In this document: positions 42,702 to 50,553 of the stretch, one piece after another | How the letters are laid out: every line of letters starts with the position of its first letter | Position numbering within the stretch: position 1 is the first letter of the stretch | Origin: JBBDMU01 sp040905685 | GTDB lineage: Bacteria > Bacteroidota > Rhodothermia > Balneolales > Natronogracilivirgulaceae | Reading direction: 5' to 3' | DNA length: 64,000 nt | NCBI GenBank assembly: GCA_040905685.1 | Contig: JBBDRB010000070.1 | Location: forward strand, 1 to 64,000 | Notes under the pieces: generated by a model | Databases searched by the model: none | What the model was told of the DNA's origin: nothing | The model's input: the letters and a program-made list of their open reading frames with translations, nothing else | Translations under genes and position numbers: made by a program

Positions 42702-43289
42702 TTAAGCGGATGGGCCCCGGAACAGGTGCTTGTTCATTCGTATGTATTCAATTCCCGTATACACGGTAATGATCATCACGCCATACAACAGGATGCCTAA
42801 AATCCCTGATTCGAGAAGGATGCGGCTGTATTCGCCAATCCTGATATCGGTCTTAATAAAGACGCCGGCCAGCAAAACCAGGTACAGGAAAATCATTTGC
42901 ACGCTTGTTTTTACTTTGGCCGAATAACTGGTAACCATCCGTATGCCCCGTTTTTCCCCCAGGATGCGCATCAGGGTAATGAAAATATCTCTTGCAAAAA
43001 TAATTCCGATCACCCACCACGGAAATTGCCCGGGATCAATAAACGGGAGGCAGATAAACCCGGAAAACGTCAGGAATTTATCGGCCAGGGGGTCGAGAAA
43101 CATCCCCGTATCGGATTTGACCTTGTACAGCCTGGCGATCAGCCCGTCAAAATAATCGGTAACGGCCGCCACCGCGAACACCGCAATGCTGAGAGCAGAC
43201 CAGATCAGCTCCGGCTGCAAATACATGAACACGAAAAGGGGCGCCAGTAAAATTCGGAGGCTGCTTAATATATTAGGTACGGATTTCAC
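42702..43289 (-). CDS. pgsA: CDP-diacylglycerol--glycerol-3-phosphate 3-phosphatidyltransferase
   Basis: Joins CDP-diacylglycerol and glycerol-3-phosphate to phosphatidylglycerol phosphate. The CDP-alcohol motif is complete: TDYFDGLIARLY then GMFLDPLADK, giving D-x2-D-G-x2-A-R-x8-G-x3-D-x3-D. About six hydrophobic helices; 195 residues. The start is a GTG at 43289, after which the family N-terminus VPNILSSLRILLAP follows directly. It faces cinA across 84 bases that hold a 15-base palindrome. pgpA follows at once. Confidence 0.94.
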   Translation of the reverse strand: MKSVPNILSSLRILLAPLFVFMYLQPELIWSALSIAVFAVAAVTDYFDGLIARLYKVKSDTGMFLDPLADKFLTFSGFICLPFIDPGQFPWWVIGIIFARDIFITLMRILGEKRGIRMVTSYSAKVKTSVQMIFLYLVLLAGVFIKTDIRIGEYSRILLESGILGILLYGVMIITVYTGIEYIRMNKHLFRGPSA

Positions 43290-43334
43290 GGGGGGAATAT
43301 AGCAAATATTGCACTCCGTAACTTAACTTCATAT

Positions 43335-43349
43335 TGCCTAACTTAGGCA
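43335..43349. promoter_or_regulatory. 15-base perfect palindrome between pgsA and cinA
   Basis: TGCCTAA (43335-43341), one base, TTAGGCA (43343-43349) are exact complements. A second copy of the half-like word TAACTTA occurs about 20 bases upstream. The site lies 25 bases before the cinA ATG and 46 from the pgsA start, so one regulator could act on both divergent genes. It is also small enough to arise by chance. Confidence 0.45.
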
Positions 43350-43373
43350 TCAGAATTAAACTAAAATATCCTT

Positions 43374-44660
43374 ATGACCGCCCATATAATCACCATAGGT
43401 ACCGAATTGCTTATTGGCGATACCCTCAACACCAATGCCTCCTGGATGGGGAGCCTGCTTACCGAAAACGGCTTGAAGTGTGAGAAAGCAATTACCGTTG
43501 GGGATGAACCGGATCAGATATTAAGTGTCCTGGATCAAAGCTTAAAGCAGGCTGATCTGACCGTCATGACCGGCGGACTGGGCCCGACCCATGACGATAT
43601 TACTAAAAAAAGCCTGCTGGCCTATTTTAACGTGAAGATGCGGCGCCATGAACCCACCTTGCAGCACGTTCAGGAGTACTTCAAAAAGAGAAGCCTGCCG
43701 TTCTCCAAATCCAACTATGATCAGGCCGATGTGCCGGAAAACTGTGAAGTCATGCACAACGCAATGGGAACGGCTCCGGGGATGTGGTTCCCTGAATACA
43801 ATCTGGCCGTGCTGCCCGGCGTTCCCCCGGAGATGAAATATCTGATGAACCAGGAGGTTGTTCCCCGCATAAAGAAACTGTTCCCCGGGACAGAGGACAG
43901 CTATGTCCGTTATTTTCAACTTACCGGTATAGGGGAGAGCACGTTGAATGACCTGAACCTGGACGGACTTTCCGCTTACCTTAGCAAAAATATTACCCTG
44001 GCTTTCCTTCCGCATGCTTCGGGCATGACCCTCAGGATAAACAGCCGCGAGCAAGACGGGGAGCAGGTTCGCAAACTTGAAGATTACCTCCGTCAAAAAG
44101 CCGGGGAGTATATATATTCCGAACAAAAGGATGAAAAATTAAACCTGGTTGTCGGACGTTTGCTGTCTGAAAAGAAGCTGACCCTGTCTACGGCTGAAAG
44201 CTGTACCGGTGGTTTTCTCGCTAATACGGTGACCGATGTTCCGGGCAGCAGCGCCTGGTTCACCGGCGGGATCCTGCCCTATTCCAATACCATGAAGATA
44301 AATTTGCTGGACGTAGATAAAAAGATGCTTGAGGAGTATGGCGCTGTGAGTAAACAGGTAGCCCTGCAGATGGCCAGGTCGGCTGCCCGTACCCTGGGCA
44401 GCCACCTGGCCGTTTCCACGACGGGGATTGCCGGGCCGGGGGGCGGGTCGGAGGCCAAACCGGTCGGCACCGTATGGGTAGGATATTGGTCGGAGCAGGA
44501 TCATTTCGCCGTGAAACTCAACCTTTTCAGGGACCGGCTGATCAATAAGGAACGAACCTCGGTAATAGCCCTTGATCTTATCCGGCGCCGGTTGCTGGGA
44601 ATCAGCACCTTGCCTTACGGACTTAAACCGGAATATTCCCGGGCTCCATACAAATTATGA
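43374..44660 (+). CDS. cinA: CinA-family nicotinamide-nucleotide amidohydrolase
   Basis: Two-domain protein: an N-terminal MoCF-type domain with ADP-ribose pyrophosphatase activity in the family, and a C-terminal PncC-type NMN deamidase that recycles the pyridine nucleotide lost by NAD-dependent DNA ligase. Seen: HIITIGTELLIGDTLNTNA, LTVMTGGLGPTHDDITKK, LPGVPPEMKYLM and, at the C-terminus, LSTAESCTGGFLANTVTDVP and TTGIAGPGGGSEAKPVGTVW. The 428 residues are complete. ligA, the source of NMN, lies 6 kb downstream on the same strand, and nadE is also in the window. Its stop overlaps the next start. Confidence 0.94.
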   Translation: MTAHIITIGTELLIGDTLNTNASWMGSLLTENGLKCEKAITVGDEPDQILSVLDQSLKQADLTVMTGGLGPTHDDITKKSLLAYFNVKMRRHEPTLQHVQEYFKKRSLPFSKSNYDQADVPENCEVMHNAMGTAPGMWFPEYNLAVLPGVPPEMKYLMNQEVVPRIKKLFPGTEDSYVRYFQLTGIGESTLNDLNLDGLSAYLSKNITLAFLPHASGMTLRINSREQDGEQVRKLEDYLRQKAGEYIYSEQKDEKLNLVVGRLLSEKKLTLSTAESCTGGFLANTVTDVPGSSAWFTGGILPYSNTMKINLLDVDKKMLEEYGAVSKQVALQMARSAARTLGSHLAVSTTGIAGPGGGSEAKPVGTVWVGYWSEQDHFAVKLNLFRDRLINKERTSVIALDLIRRRLLGISTLPYGLKPEYSRAPYKL

Positions 44661-46648
44661 TGCGTTACCTCATTTTATTATTATTTCTGGCTGTTTTCAT
44701 CCCAACGGCCTGGGCCCAGGACGAGGGCCGGACAGAGCCTGCGGAAGAGGAAGTGGAGGCTGAGGACGATGAGAACGGCGAAGGCGGGCCGGAGACGGAT
44801 GAACAGGATGGCCTGTTTGAAGAAGAGGAAGAGGTCATACCGGAAGAACCGGTTTCGCCTTTCGGGCTGCCGGAAATACCATCCTATACCGTCTCGAAAA
44901 CCGATAGCCTGCTGCGCTGGGAAATATGGTCGAATCCGGCCGAATGGCGCCATTACGAAACGGGCAATATCACCTACCGGCTGGGGGGACTGGGCCGCAA
45001 TGACGCTACCCTGCTGAGGGGACATGAAGAACGCCATCAGAAAATCTATCATGAAGGTATACTTTTTAATGACCGGGTCAGCGGAAGCATGAATTCCAAC
45101 CGGATGCCTCATCACCGGTTTTCCCGGGTTTATGAACGCGGTTCCTCCATACGGCATGAGACGCATTACCAGAACAGGCGTTTTTACATTACCGAACCGC
45201 TGACGATGATCAGTTACGATCAGGGCCAGAACAACCTGCGCAGCACGGAAGGTTTTTTCACCCGGAATGTCGGCAGGAAAACCAATATTGAGCTTACCTA
45301 CTGGGGCAAAAACGATGACGGACTCTATCCCAATAAGAATTTCAGCGGCCGGATCGCAAGCGGCCGCGCATTTCATCATATCAGTGACCGTCTGATTGCC
45401 GAGGCGGGAATCCTGTACAATGGTCTCCAGCTTGATGAGCCTGACGGATATGTTATTCCCGATATGAACGCATTCAGCTTCCTGCAGTACAACGTCTCCC
45501 CGGTGGAATCGCAGGCCAGATCCTCAACTCGAAATTCCATGATGTTCTCTTCGCTCTGGTATCGCCCTGACGGGGAGGCTGAAGTCAATACACAGATTTC
45601 GGCGTTTCGAAACCAGTACCGCCGGTTTTATTACGGCAGCGCCGACTCTACGTTCTATCAGGTGGCCAGCAGCGGGTTGCAGGCCAGCCGCTGGGTTGAA
45701 ACGGGTCCGCTGTCACTGCAGCTGTCGCTTACGGCCGAACAGTCCGGAGTGGATAAAGACACCAACCGGTCCCTGGCCCGCACGAGCTGGATGAGCTATG
45801 GCGGCAGGAGCGAGGGTGAACTCCGTATCGTAGACGAAACCAAATTGTCAGCCTGGGCCAATACGGCCCGTCGCAACGACGGATTCCAGGATTATGAGCT
45901 GGGGGCCCGGGTTGATGCCGGATCACTTTTTGGCCTGTCGGGCCACGCCTCCTTTGCCCTGGGAGAGCAGATGCCCTCTATCCAGCAGCTTTACTGGGAT
46001 TCCGCTTTTCAGGGAAACCCCGACCTGGGCAATGAATCGTTAGTCCGCATGGAAGCCGGCTTTTATATAGCGCCCTGGCCTGTCCTGCAGGTAGGCGCCA
46101 GGGCTTACCGCAAGGAGGTCTCCCATCCGCTTGCCATGGGCATGGACAGTATAATGACACAAACCAGGGGGTATAATTCCGACGGAGCCGAGGTATTCGC
46201 CCGTCTTGATGCCTCCCGGCTGGAGAGCGATGTTTCACTGACCTACCAGGATTTTTCCTCCCTGTCAACCGCAGAGCTGGACCGGCATCTGGCCGGCAGC
46301 GGCTCACGGGTCTGGGCCCGGGCATCGGCTTTTTATAAAAATTATATTTTTGACCGGGCGGCCTTCGTCAAAGTGGGGGGGCGTTTTTTATTCTCGCCGT
46401 CCCCTTACCGCTCGGCCACCTATTATCCTCAAATGGATTACTGGGACAGTAACTCCTTCGCCGGGGCCATCCCTGCATTTCATCGCTTTGACCTGGAACT
46501 GTCCGCCCGGGTCCGAACGGTCATCGTGTCGATGCGGATGGAAAACGTCCTGAACCAGGTTACACAGCCCGGGTATTTCGAGACCGCCAACAATCCCATG
46601 CCGGGAAGAAATTTCCGCTTCGGGATCAAGTGGATACTGAGAAACTAA
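44657..46648 (+). CDS. Outer-membrane beta-barrel protein, TonB-receptor-like without plug
   Basis: A 663-residue exported protein with a signal peptide cleaved after AWA (about 21). A strongly acidic stretch follows (about 24-72, many Glu and Asp), then long alternating strands with aromatic ends (FHHISDRLIAEAGILYNG, YYGSADSTFYQVASS, YKNYIFDRAAFVKVGGRFL) to the end MPGRNFRFGIKWILRN, the terminal strand seen in TonB-dependent receptors and Bacteroidota putative porins. I see no plug domain or TonB box. It overlaps cinA by four bases and precedes the GH13 gene by eight, so it may serve saccharide uptake, which is inference from position. Confidence 0.78.
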   Translation: MMRYLILLLFLAVFIPTAWAQDEGRTEPAEEEVEAEDDENGEGGPETDEQDGLFEEEEEVIPEEPVSPFGLPEIPSYTVSKTDSLLRWEIWSNPAEWRHYETGNITYRLGGLGRNDATLLRGHEERHQKIYHEGILFNDRVSGSMNSNRMPHHRFSRVYERGSSIRHETHYQNRRFYITEPLTMISYDQGQNNLRSTEGFFTRNVGRKTNIELTYWGKNDDGLYPNKNFSGRIASGRAFHHISDRLIAEAGILYNGLQLDEPDGYVIPDMNAFSFLQYNVSPVESQARSSTRNSMMFSSLWYRPDGEAEVNTQISAFRNQYRRFYYGSADSTFYQVASSGLQASRWVETGPLSLQLSLTAEQSGVDKDTNRSLARTSWMSYGGRSEGELRIVDETKLSAWANTARRNDGFQDYELGARVDAGSLFGLSGHASFALGEQMPSIQQLYWDSAFQGNPDLGNESLVRMEAGFYIAPWPVLQVGARAYRKEVSHPLAMGMDSIMTQTRGYNSDGAEVFARLDASRLESDVSLTYQDFSSLSTAELDRHLAGSGSRVWARASAFYKNYIFDRAAFVKVGGRFLFSPSPYRSATYYPQMDYWDSNSFAGAIPAFHRFDLELSARVRTVIVSMRMENVLNQVTQPGYFETANNPMPGRNFRFGIKWILRN

Positions 46649-46656
46649 GGAAGGAT

Positions 46657-48393
46657 ATGAATAACCAGGCATCCCCATTCTTCTCTCCCCCGCAATGGGC
46701 AAAGAAAGTGGTTTGGTATCAGATACTGCCTGAACGGTTTCGAAACGGCTTTCCGGGCCATGCCCCCGGACCGGAAGATCAGAAAGGGGCCTGGCCCCAC
46801 GATCACCGCTCCCCGCTGGAGCCTCATCCCTGGGGTGCTGCGTGGTACAAAAAACAGCCGTATGAACGGAAAAATGAACTGGATATCTGGCTTAATATCC
46901 AGCGCAGGCGCTATGGCGGCGATCTGCAGGGTATCCTGGACAAGCTGGATTACCTGCAGGACCTGGGCATCGGGGCTATCTATCTGAATCCGGTTTTTGA
47001 ATCCCCTTCCCACCACAAATACGATGCGGCAAGTTTCCATCACGTCGATCCGAATTTCGGTCCTGACCCCGCCGGAGACCGCATCCTGATGCAGGGCGAA
47101 ACGCCCGGAGATCCGGCCACCTGGGTCTGGACAGCGGCTGATCAGCTGCTGGTAACCCTGATTGAAAAGGTGCATGACAAAGGCATGCGGATCATCCTGG
47201 ACGGAGTGTTCAACCACATGGGGTTAAACAGCTGGATTTACCGGGATGTAGCCGAAAATCAGCAGGATTCCGCCTATAAAGACTGGTTGGCCGTCAGGCA
47301 ATGGGATGATCCTGAGCGGGGGAAAGCCTCTGAGGTTAAGACCTGGGAAGGGTATAACGAGCTTCCGGAATTCCGCCAGGACCGCAACGGGATCGTGGAC
47401 GGACCCAGGCAGTATATCTTTGATATCACCCGGCGCTGGATGGACCCTCACGGCAACGGAGACCTGCGGTCGGGTATAGACGGGTGGCGCCTGGATGTGG
47501 CTTATTGCATAAAACATCCGTTTTGGAAAGCCTGGAGAAAACAGGTGCGGTCGATCAATCCCGAAGCTTTCCTGGTGGCCGAGGTCATCGACAACGTGGA
47601 AAAACAAAAGCCATTCCTCAGAGGGGACGAATTCGATGCGCTCATGAACTACCACTTTGCCTTTGCCTGCACCGATTTTTTCATCCGTGATAAAAACAGG
47701 CTGACTGCGGAACAGTTCGACGCAAGGCTTCGCGAACTCAGGGAAGCTTATCCCAGGCACACGGCTTATGTCATGCAAAACCTGCTCGGTTCCCACGATA
47801 CCGACCGGGTGGCCTCACGGATCGTCAATCGTAATCTGGCTTCGATGCGGAAATGGCGGGAATACTATTTCATCTCCAAAGGGGAGAACCCGCAGTATCA
47901 TACGCGTAAGCCGGTTCCCGAAGAGACCAGGGTGCTCAAGCTCCTGATATTATTCCAGATGACCTACCCGGGCGCTCCCATGATCTATTATGGCGATGAG
48001 GCGGGAGCCTGGGGGGCCAACGACCCCTGTTGCCGGAAACCGATGATCTGGCCGGATATTGATTATGAGGACGGGGGATTTGACTTCGATCTGCACGCCT
48101 GCTACCGCCGCCTCATCCATATCCGCAACAGCCATACTTCCCTGCAGGTAGGGGACTTCAAAACATGGCTGACCGATAACAGGAATGAAGTGTATGCTTT
48201 TTCCCGTACCGGTAACAGGGAGACGGTCCTGGTCATCCTTAACAACAGCCGGAGCGACCAGGTGGTAGACCTGCCGGCGGAAAACAGAATATGGACGGAT
48301 GTGGTGAACGGCCGGCGTTTTCGGGCAACAGGGGGCCGGCTGACTATTGAACTTGAGCCTGTTTCGGGCCGGTTACTGGCCGCCTCAGGCTAA
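46657..48393 (+). CDS. GH13 alpha-amylase family enzyme (cyclomaltodextrinase/neopullulanase-like)
   Basis: Hydrolyses alpha-glucans or maltooligosaccharides. All four GH13 regions are visible: DGVFNHMG, DGWRLDVAY (nucleophile Asp280), LVAEVIDN (acid Glu309) and LLGSHDTDR (stabiliser Asp381), followed by the typical PMIYYGDEAGAWGANDP. The start VVWYQILPERFRNG is that of cyclomaltodextrinase-type enzymes but without their N-terminal starch-binding domain. It has no signal peptide and so acts in the cytoplasm. I took the ATG at 46657, with AAGG six bases before it overlapping the upstream stop, over a GTG further out. Its 578 residues overlap the convergent comF by nine bases. Confidence 0.92.
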   Translation: MNNQASPFFSPPQWAKKVVWYQILPERFRNGFPGHAPGPEDQKGAWPHDHRSPLEPHPWGAAWYKKQPYERKNELDIWLNIQRRRYGGDLQGILDKLDYLQDLGIGAIYLNPVFESPSHHKYDAASFHHVDPNFGPDPAGDRILMQGETPGDPATWVWTAADQLLVTLIEKVHDKGMRIILDGVFNHMGLNSWIYRDVAENQQDSAYKDWLAVRQWDDPERGKASEVKTWEGYNELPEFRQDRNGIVDGPRQYIFDITRRWMDPHGNGDLRSGIDGWRLDVAYCIKHPFWKAWRKQVRSINPEAFLVAEVIDNVEKQKPFLRGDEFDALMNYHFAFACTDFFIRDKNRLTAEQFDARLRELREAYPRHTAYVMQNLLGSHDTDRVASRIVNRNLASMRKWREYYFISKGENPQYHTRKPVPEETRVLKLLILFQMTYPGAPMIYYGDEAGAWGANDPCCRKPMIWPDIDYEDGGFDFDLHACYRRLIHIRNSHTSLQVGDFKTWLTDNRNEVYAFSRTGNRETVLVILNNSRSDQVVDLPAENRIWTDVVNGRRFRATGGRLTIELEPVSGRLLAASG

Positions 48394-49098
48394 AGCCACC
48401 GTTACGATGCCCATGCTGTGGCCAGTATGCGGTCTTACGGCAGCGGCCAGTTCGAATGCCGTCGTTCCCGTGGTAAAGACATCATCCACAATAACGGGTA
48501 TGCGTCCGTTCAGCGCTTCCGGCCTGTCAACCCGGAAAGCCTGTTTGAGGTTCTGTATCCTTTTGCTGAGGTTGTATCCGGTCTGGGACCGGGTATTTTT
48601 TAGTCTGATAACGGCCCGTTCATGAATTACGGGAATGCCGGCGTAACCGGAGATGCCCGTCGCAATGCTTCGTGCCTGGTTATATCCCCGCTTTCTTTTC
48701 CGGGCCGGGTGCAAAGGAACGGGGAGGAGTATGTACTCATTTTGCTGGTGATAAGCCGGGTTATTCAACAGCTGAGCGCCCAGAAGGCGGCCAAGTTGTA
48801 CGCCGAGCGTGCTCATTCCGTGATACTTGAGCTTATACAGCAAGTCCTGCAGATAACCGCCCTTGTCATATTTCCACAGGGCATCCTGAAAGGCTATGTA
48901 TTCTGGTAAAATAATCTCCGAACAGGAATCCGACCTTTCCGGATTAGCGAACTCAAAGAGATGTTCCGTACAATAGGGACATAACAAACGGTTATCTTCC
49001 ACCTGTACGTCACCGCAGCACTGGCAGGCCGGGGGAAACAATACGGCATTTAATCCGTGGGCCAGTATCTTAAATACCTTCATTGCCAATACCATCAT
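48385..49098 (-). CDS. ComF-family phosphoribosyltransferase-like protein
   Basis: ComF proteins are needed in many bacteria for taking up DNA into the cytosol. The N-terminal zinc-binding cysteines are in CQCCGDVQVEDNRLLCPYC. The phosphoribosyltransferase-like domain shows LPVPLHPARKRKRGYNQARS and the PRPP-type loop IPVIVDDVFTTGTTAFELA. The 237 residues are normal. It is the only minus-strand gene within 43374-57818 and overlaps the GH13 gene. With dprA and cinA it points to a competence-like capacity. An alternative start lies five codons in. Confidence 0.9.
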   Translation of the reverse strand: MMVLAMKVFKILAHGLNAVLFPPACQCCGDVQVEDNRLLCPYCTEHLFEFANPERSDSCSEIILPEYIAFQDALWKYDKGGYLQDLLYKLKYHGMSTLGVQLGRLLGAQLLNNPAYHQQNEYILLPVPLHPARKRKRGYNQARSIATGISGYAGIPVIHERAVIRLKNTRSQTGYNLSKRIQNLKQAFRVDRPEALNGRIPVIVDDVFTTGTTAFELAAAVRPHTGHSMGIVTVALA

Positions 49099-49329
49099 TG
49101 CCTGGAATTTATCTTTATTTAAGGGATAATCTCAATGATGCTCCACGGCAGAAAACCTTTCATTGCAGCTAACCTGTTACCGCCCCTGATGCATTCAAAC
49201 GGCGGCAAATGGTTAAATCGATCTTTCCCGCCCTTTCATTCAACATCAAATATTGTTAAACTTTACTTCCGCTGTTTTTGTATTATAAGTGGATAAAGAC
49301 GCTTATTCAGAAGACCTAAAAGTTACCAT

Positions 49330-50547
49330 ATGGCAACCCTTATTGAAGATATTAAGGCTATACGCAAGCATAAGAAAATAAGCCTTAATGAGTTGTACGA
49401 AAAAACGAAAGTACCGGCGCATATCATCGAGATGATCGATGACGGGACGATCTTTTCGGAAAATCCGAACAACAAGACCTATATTCGTACTTTTATCCGC
49501 ACTTATGTGAAGGGTCTTGGAGTCAGCAATGAGGATATCATTCAGGCCCTGGATGATCATGAAGTCGACGTGTATGACGGGTACCTGGCCGAAAAATACA
49601 TCTCCGGTGCCGATAAGGATACGCCTTCCGGTCCCCCGCCATCCGGGGGCTCTACCGGGCCCACCGCCAAAAACAAAAGCGAAGCCGGAGATAAGGCCGG
49701 AAAGAAGAGTGAAAAAGGCAGGGAGGATTCACCGAAAAGCTCCTCATCGGGACGAAGCAAGGCTCAGGGCGCTTCACCGGCTTCCTCATCGAATGACCCC
49801 GATCTGGATGATGAGGACGATAAGATCAGGCAAACTAAAAGTACCCATACCTCGGGAAGCCAGAGCCTGGATTTACGTCCCGACATAACCAAACCGTACA
49901 ACTCCCGCACCCCCGAGCCGCCAAGCATCAGTTCCGTAGACTGGGCCGATATGGTAAAGAGGTTCAATCCCCTCGAAAGCCATTCCAGGATTTATATGAC
50001 GTTTGCCAGCGTCATGTGCGTGCTGCTTATTATTGCCCTGGTATTCTATGCCTTTTACCGGGCCGACTCCTTTCCTTTGAATTTTAACAGCTGGGGAACC
50101 AACGGATCCACCGCCGATCTGGACGAAGCCGTTCAGCTGCCGGTCGTTTCCGACACCCTTCCCGGCGACGAACCGGAAGACCGGCCCCGGCCGGCACTGG
50201 CCGATACGCTTGAGTTAGTTATCCTGGCAACCGGAGATAAACTGGAGCCGGTACGGATTCGCTCGGACATTAACAATATCCTGGCCCCCTACTGGGTGGA
50301 AGAGGATGAAGCCCTCAGTGTTGAATTTGTAGACCAAATACTGATAAGAGGCCAGTACAGCCGGATGACCCTGATATTCAATGGTCATGTTATAGAAAAC
50401 TTCAGAAGTTTTACGACACAGGATCAGTTTGTACGGATCAGCCGGGAATATCTCGACGACGACCCCAGGTGGAAAGTGACCGGACCGGAAAGCCTTCCTC
50501 CACAGGTATCTTCGACTTCTGATATGGATGAACCCGTTGCAGAATAA
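49330..50547 (+). CDS. RodZ-like helix-turn-helix membrane protein
   Basis: RodZ tethers MreB filaments to the membrane and supports rod shape. The N-terminal helix-turn-helix domain (about 1-80) reads LIEDIKAIRKHKKISLNELY and FIRTYVKGLGVSNEDIIQAL, typical of RodZ/HTH_25. A low-complexity polar linker of about 120 residues (95-210, rich in Ser, Lys, Asp and Gly) leads to one membrane helix (222-243). The periplasmic end (about 290-400) contains LIRGQYSRMTLIFNGHVI and fits the DUF4115 domain. The 231-base region upstream holds no gene I can see. It is six bases from ligA. mreB is not in the window. Confidence 0.82.
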   Translation: MATLIEDIKAIRKHKKISLNELYEKTKVPAHIIEMIDDGTIFSENPNNKTYIRTFIRTYVKGLGVSNEDIIQALDDHEVDVYDGYLAEKYISGADKDTPSGPPPSGGSTGPTAKNKSEAGDKAGKKSEKGREDSPKSSSSGRSKAQGASPASSSNDPDLDDEDDKIRQTKSTHTSGSQSLDLRPDITKPYNSRTPEPPSISSVDWADMVKRFNPLESHSRIYMTFASVMCVLLIIALVFYAFYRADSFPLNFNSWGTNGSTADLDEAVQLPVVSDTLPGDEPEDRPRPALADTLELVILATGDKLEPVRIRSDINNILAPYWVEEDEALSVEFVDQILIRGQYSRMTLIFNGHVIENFRSFTTQDQFVRISREYLDDDPRWKVTGPESLPPQVSSTSDMDEPVAE

Positions 50548-50553
50548 GATCCT

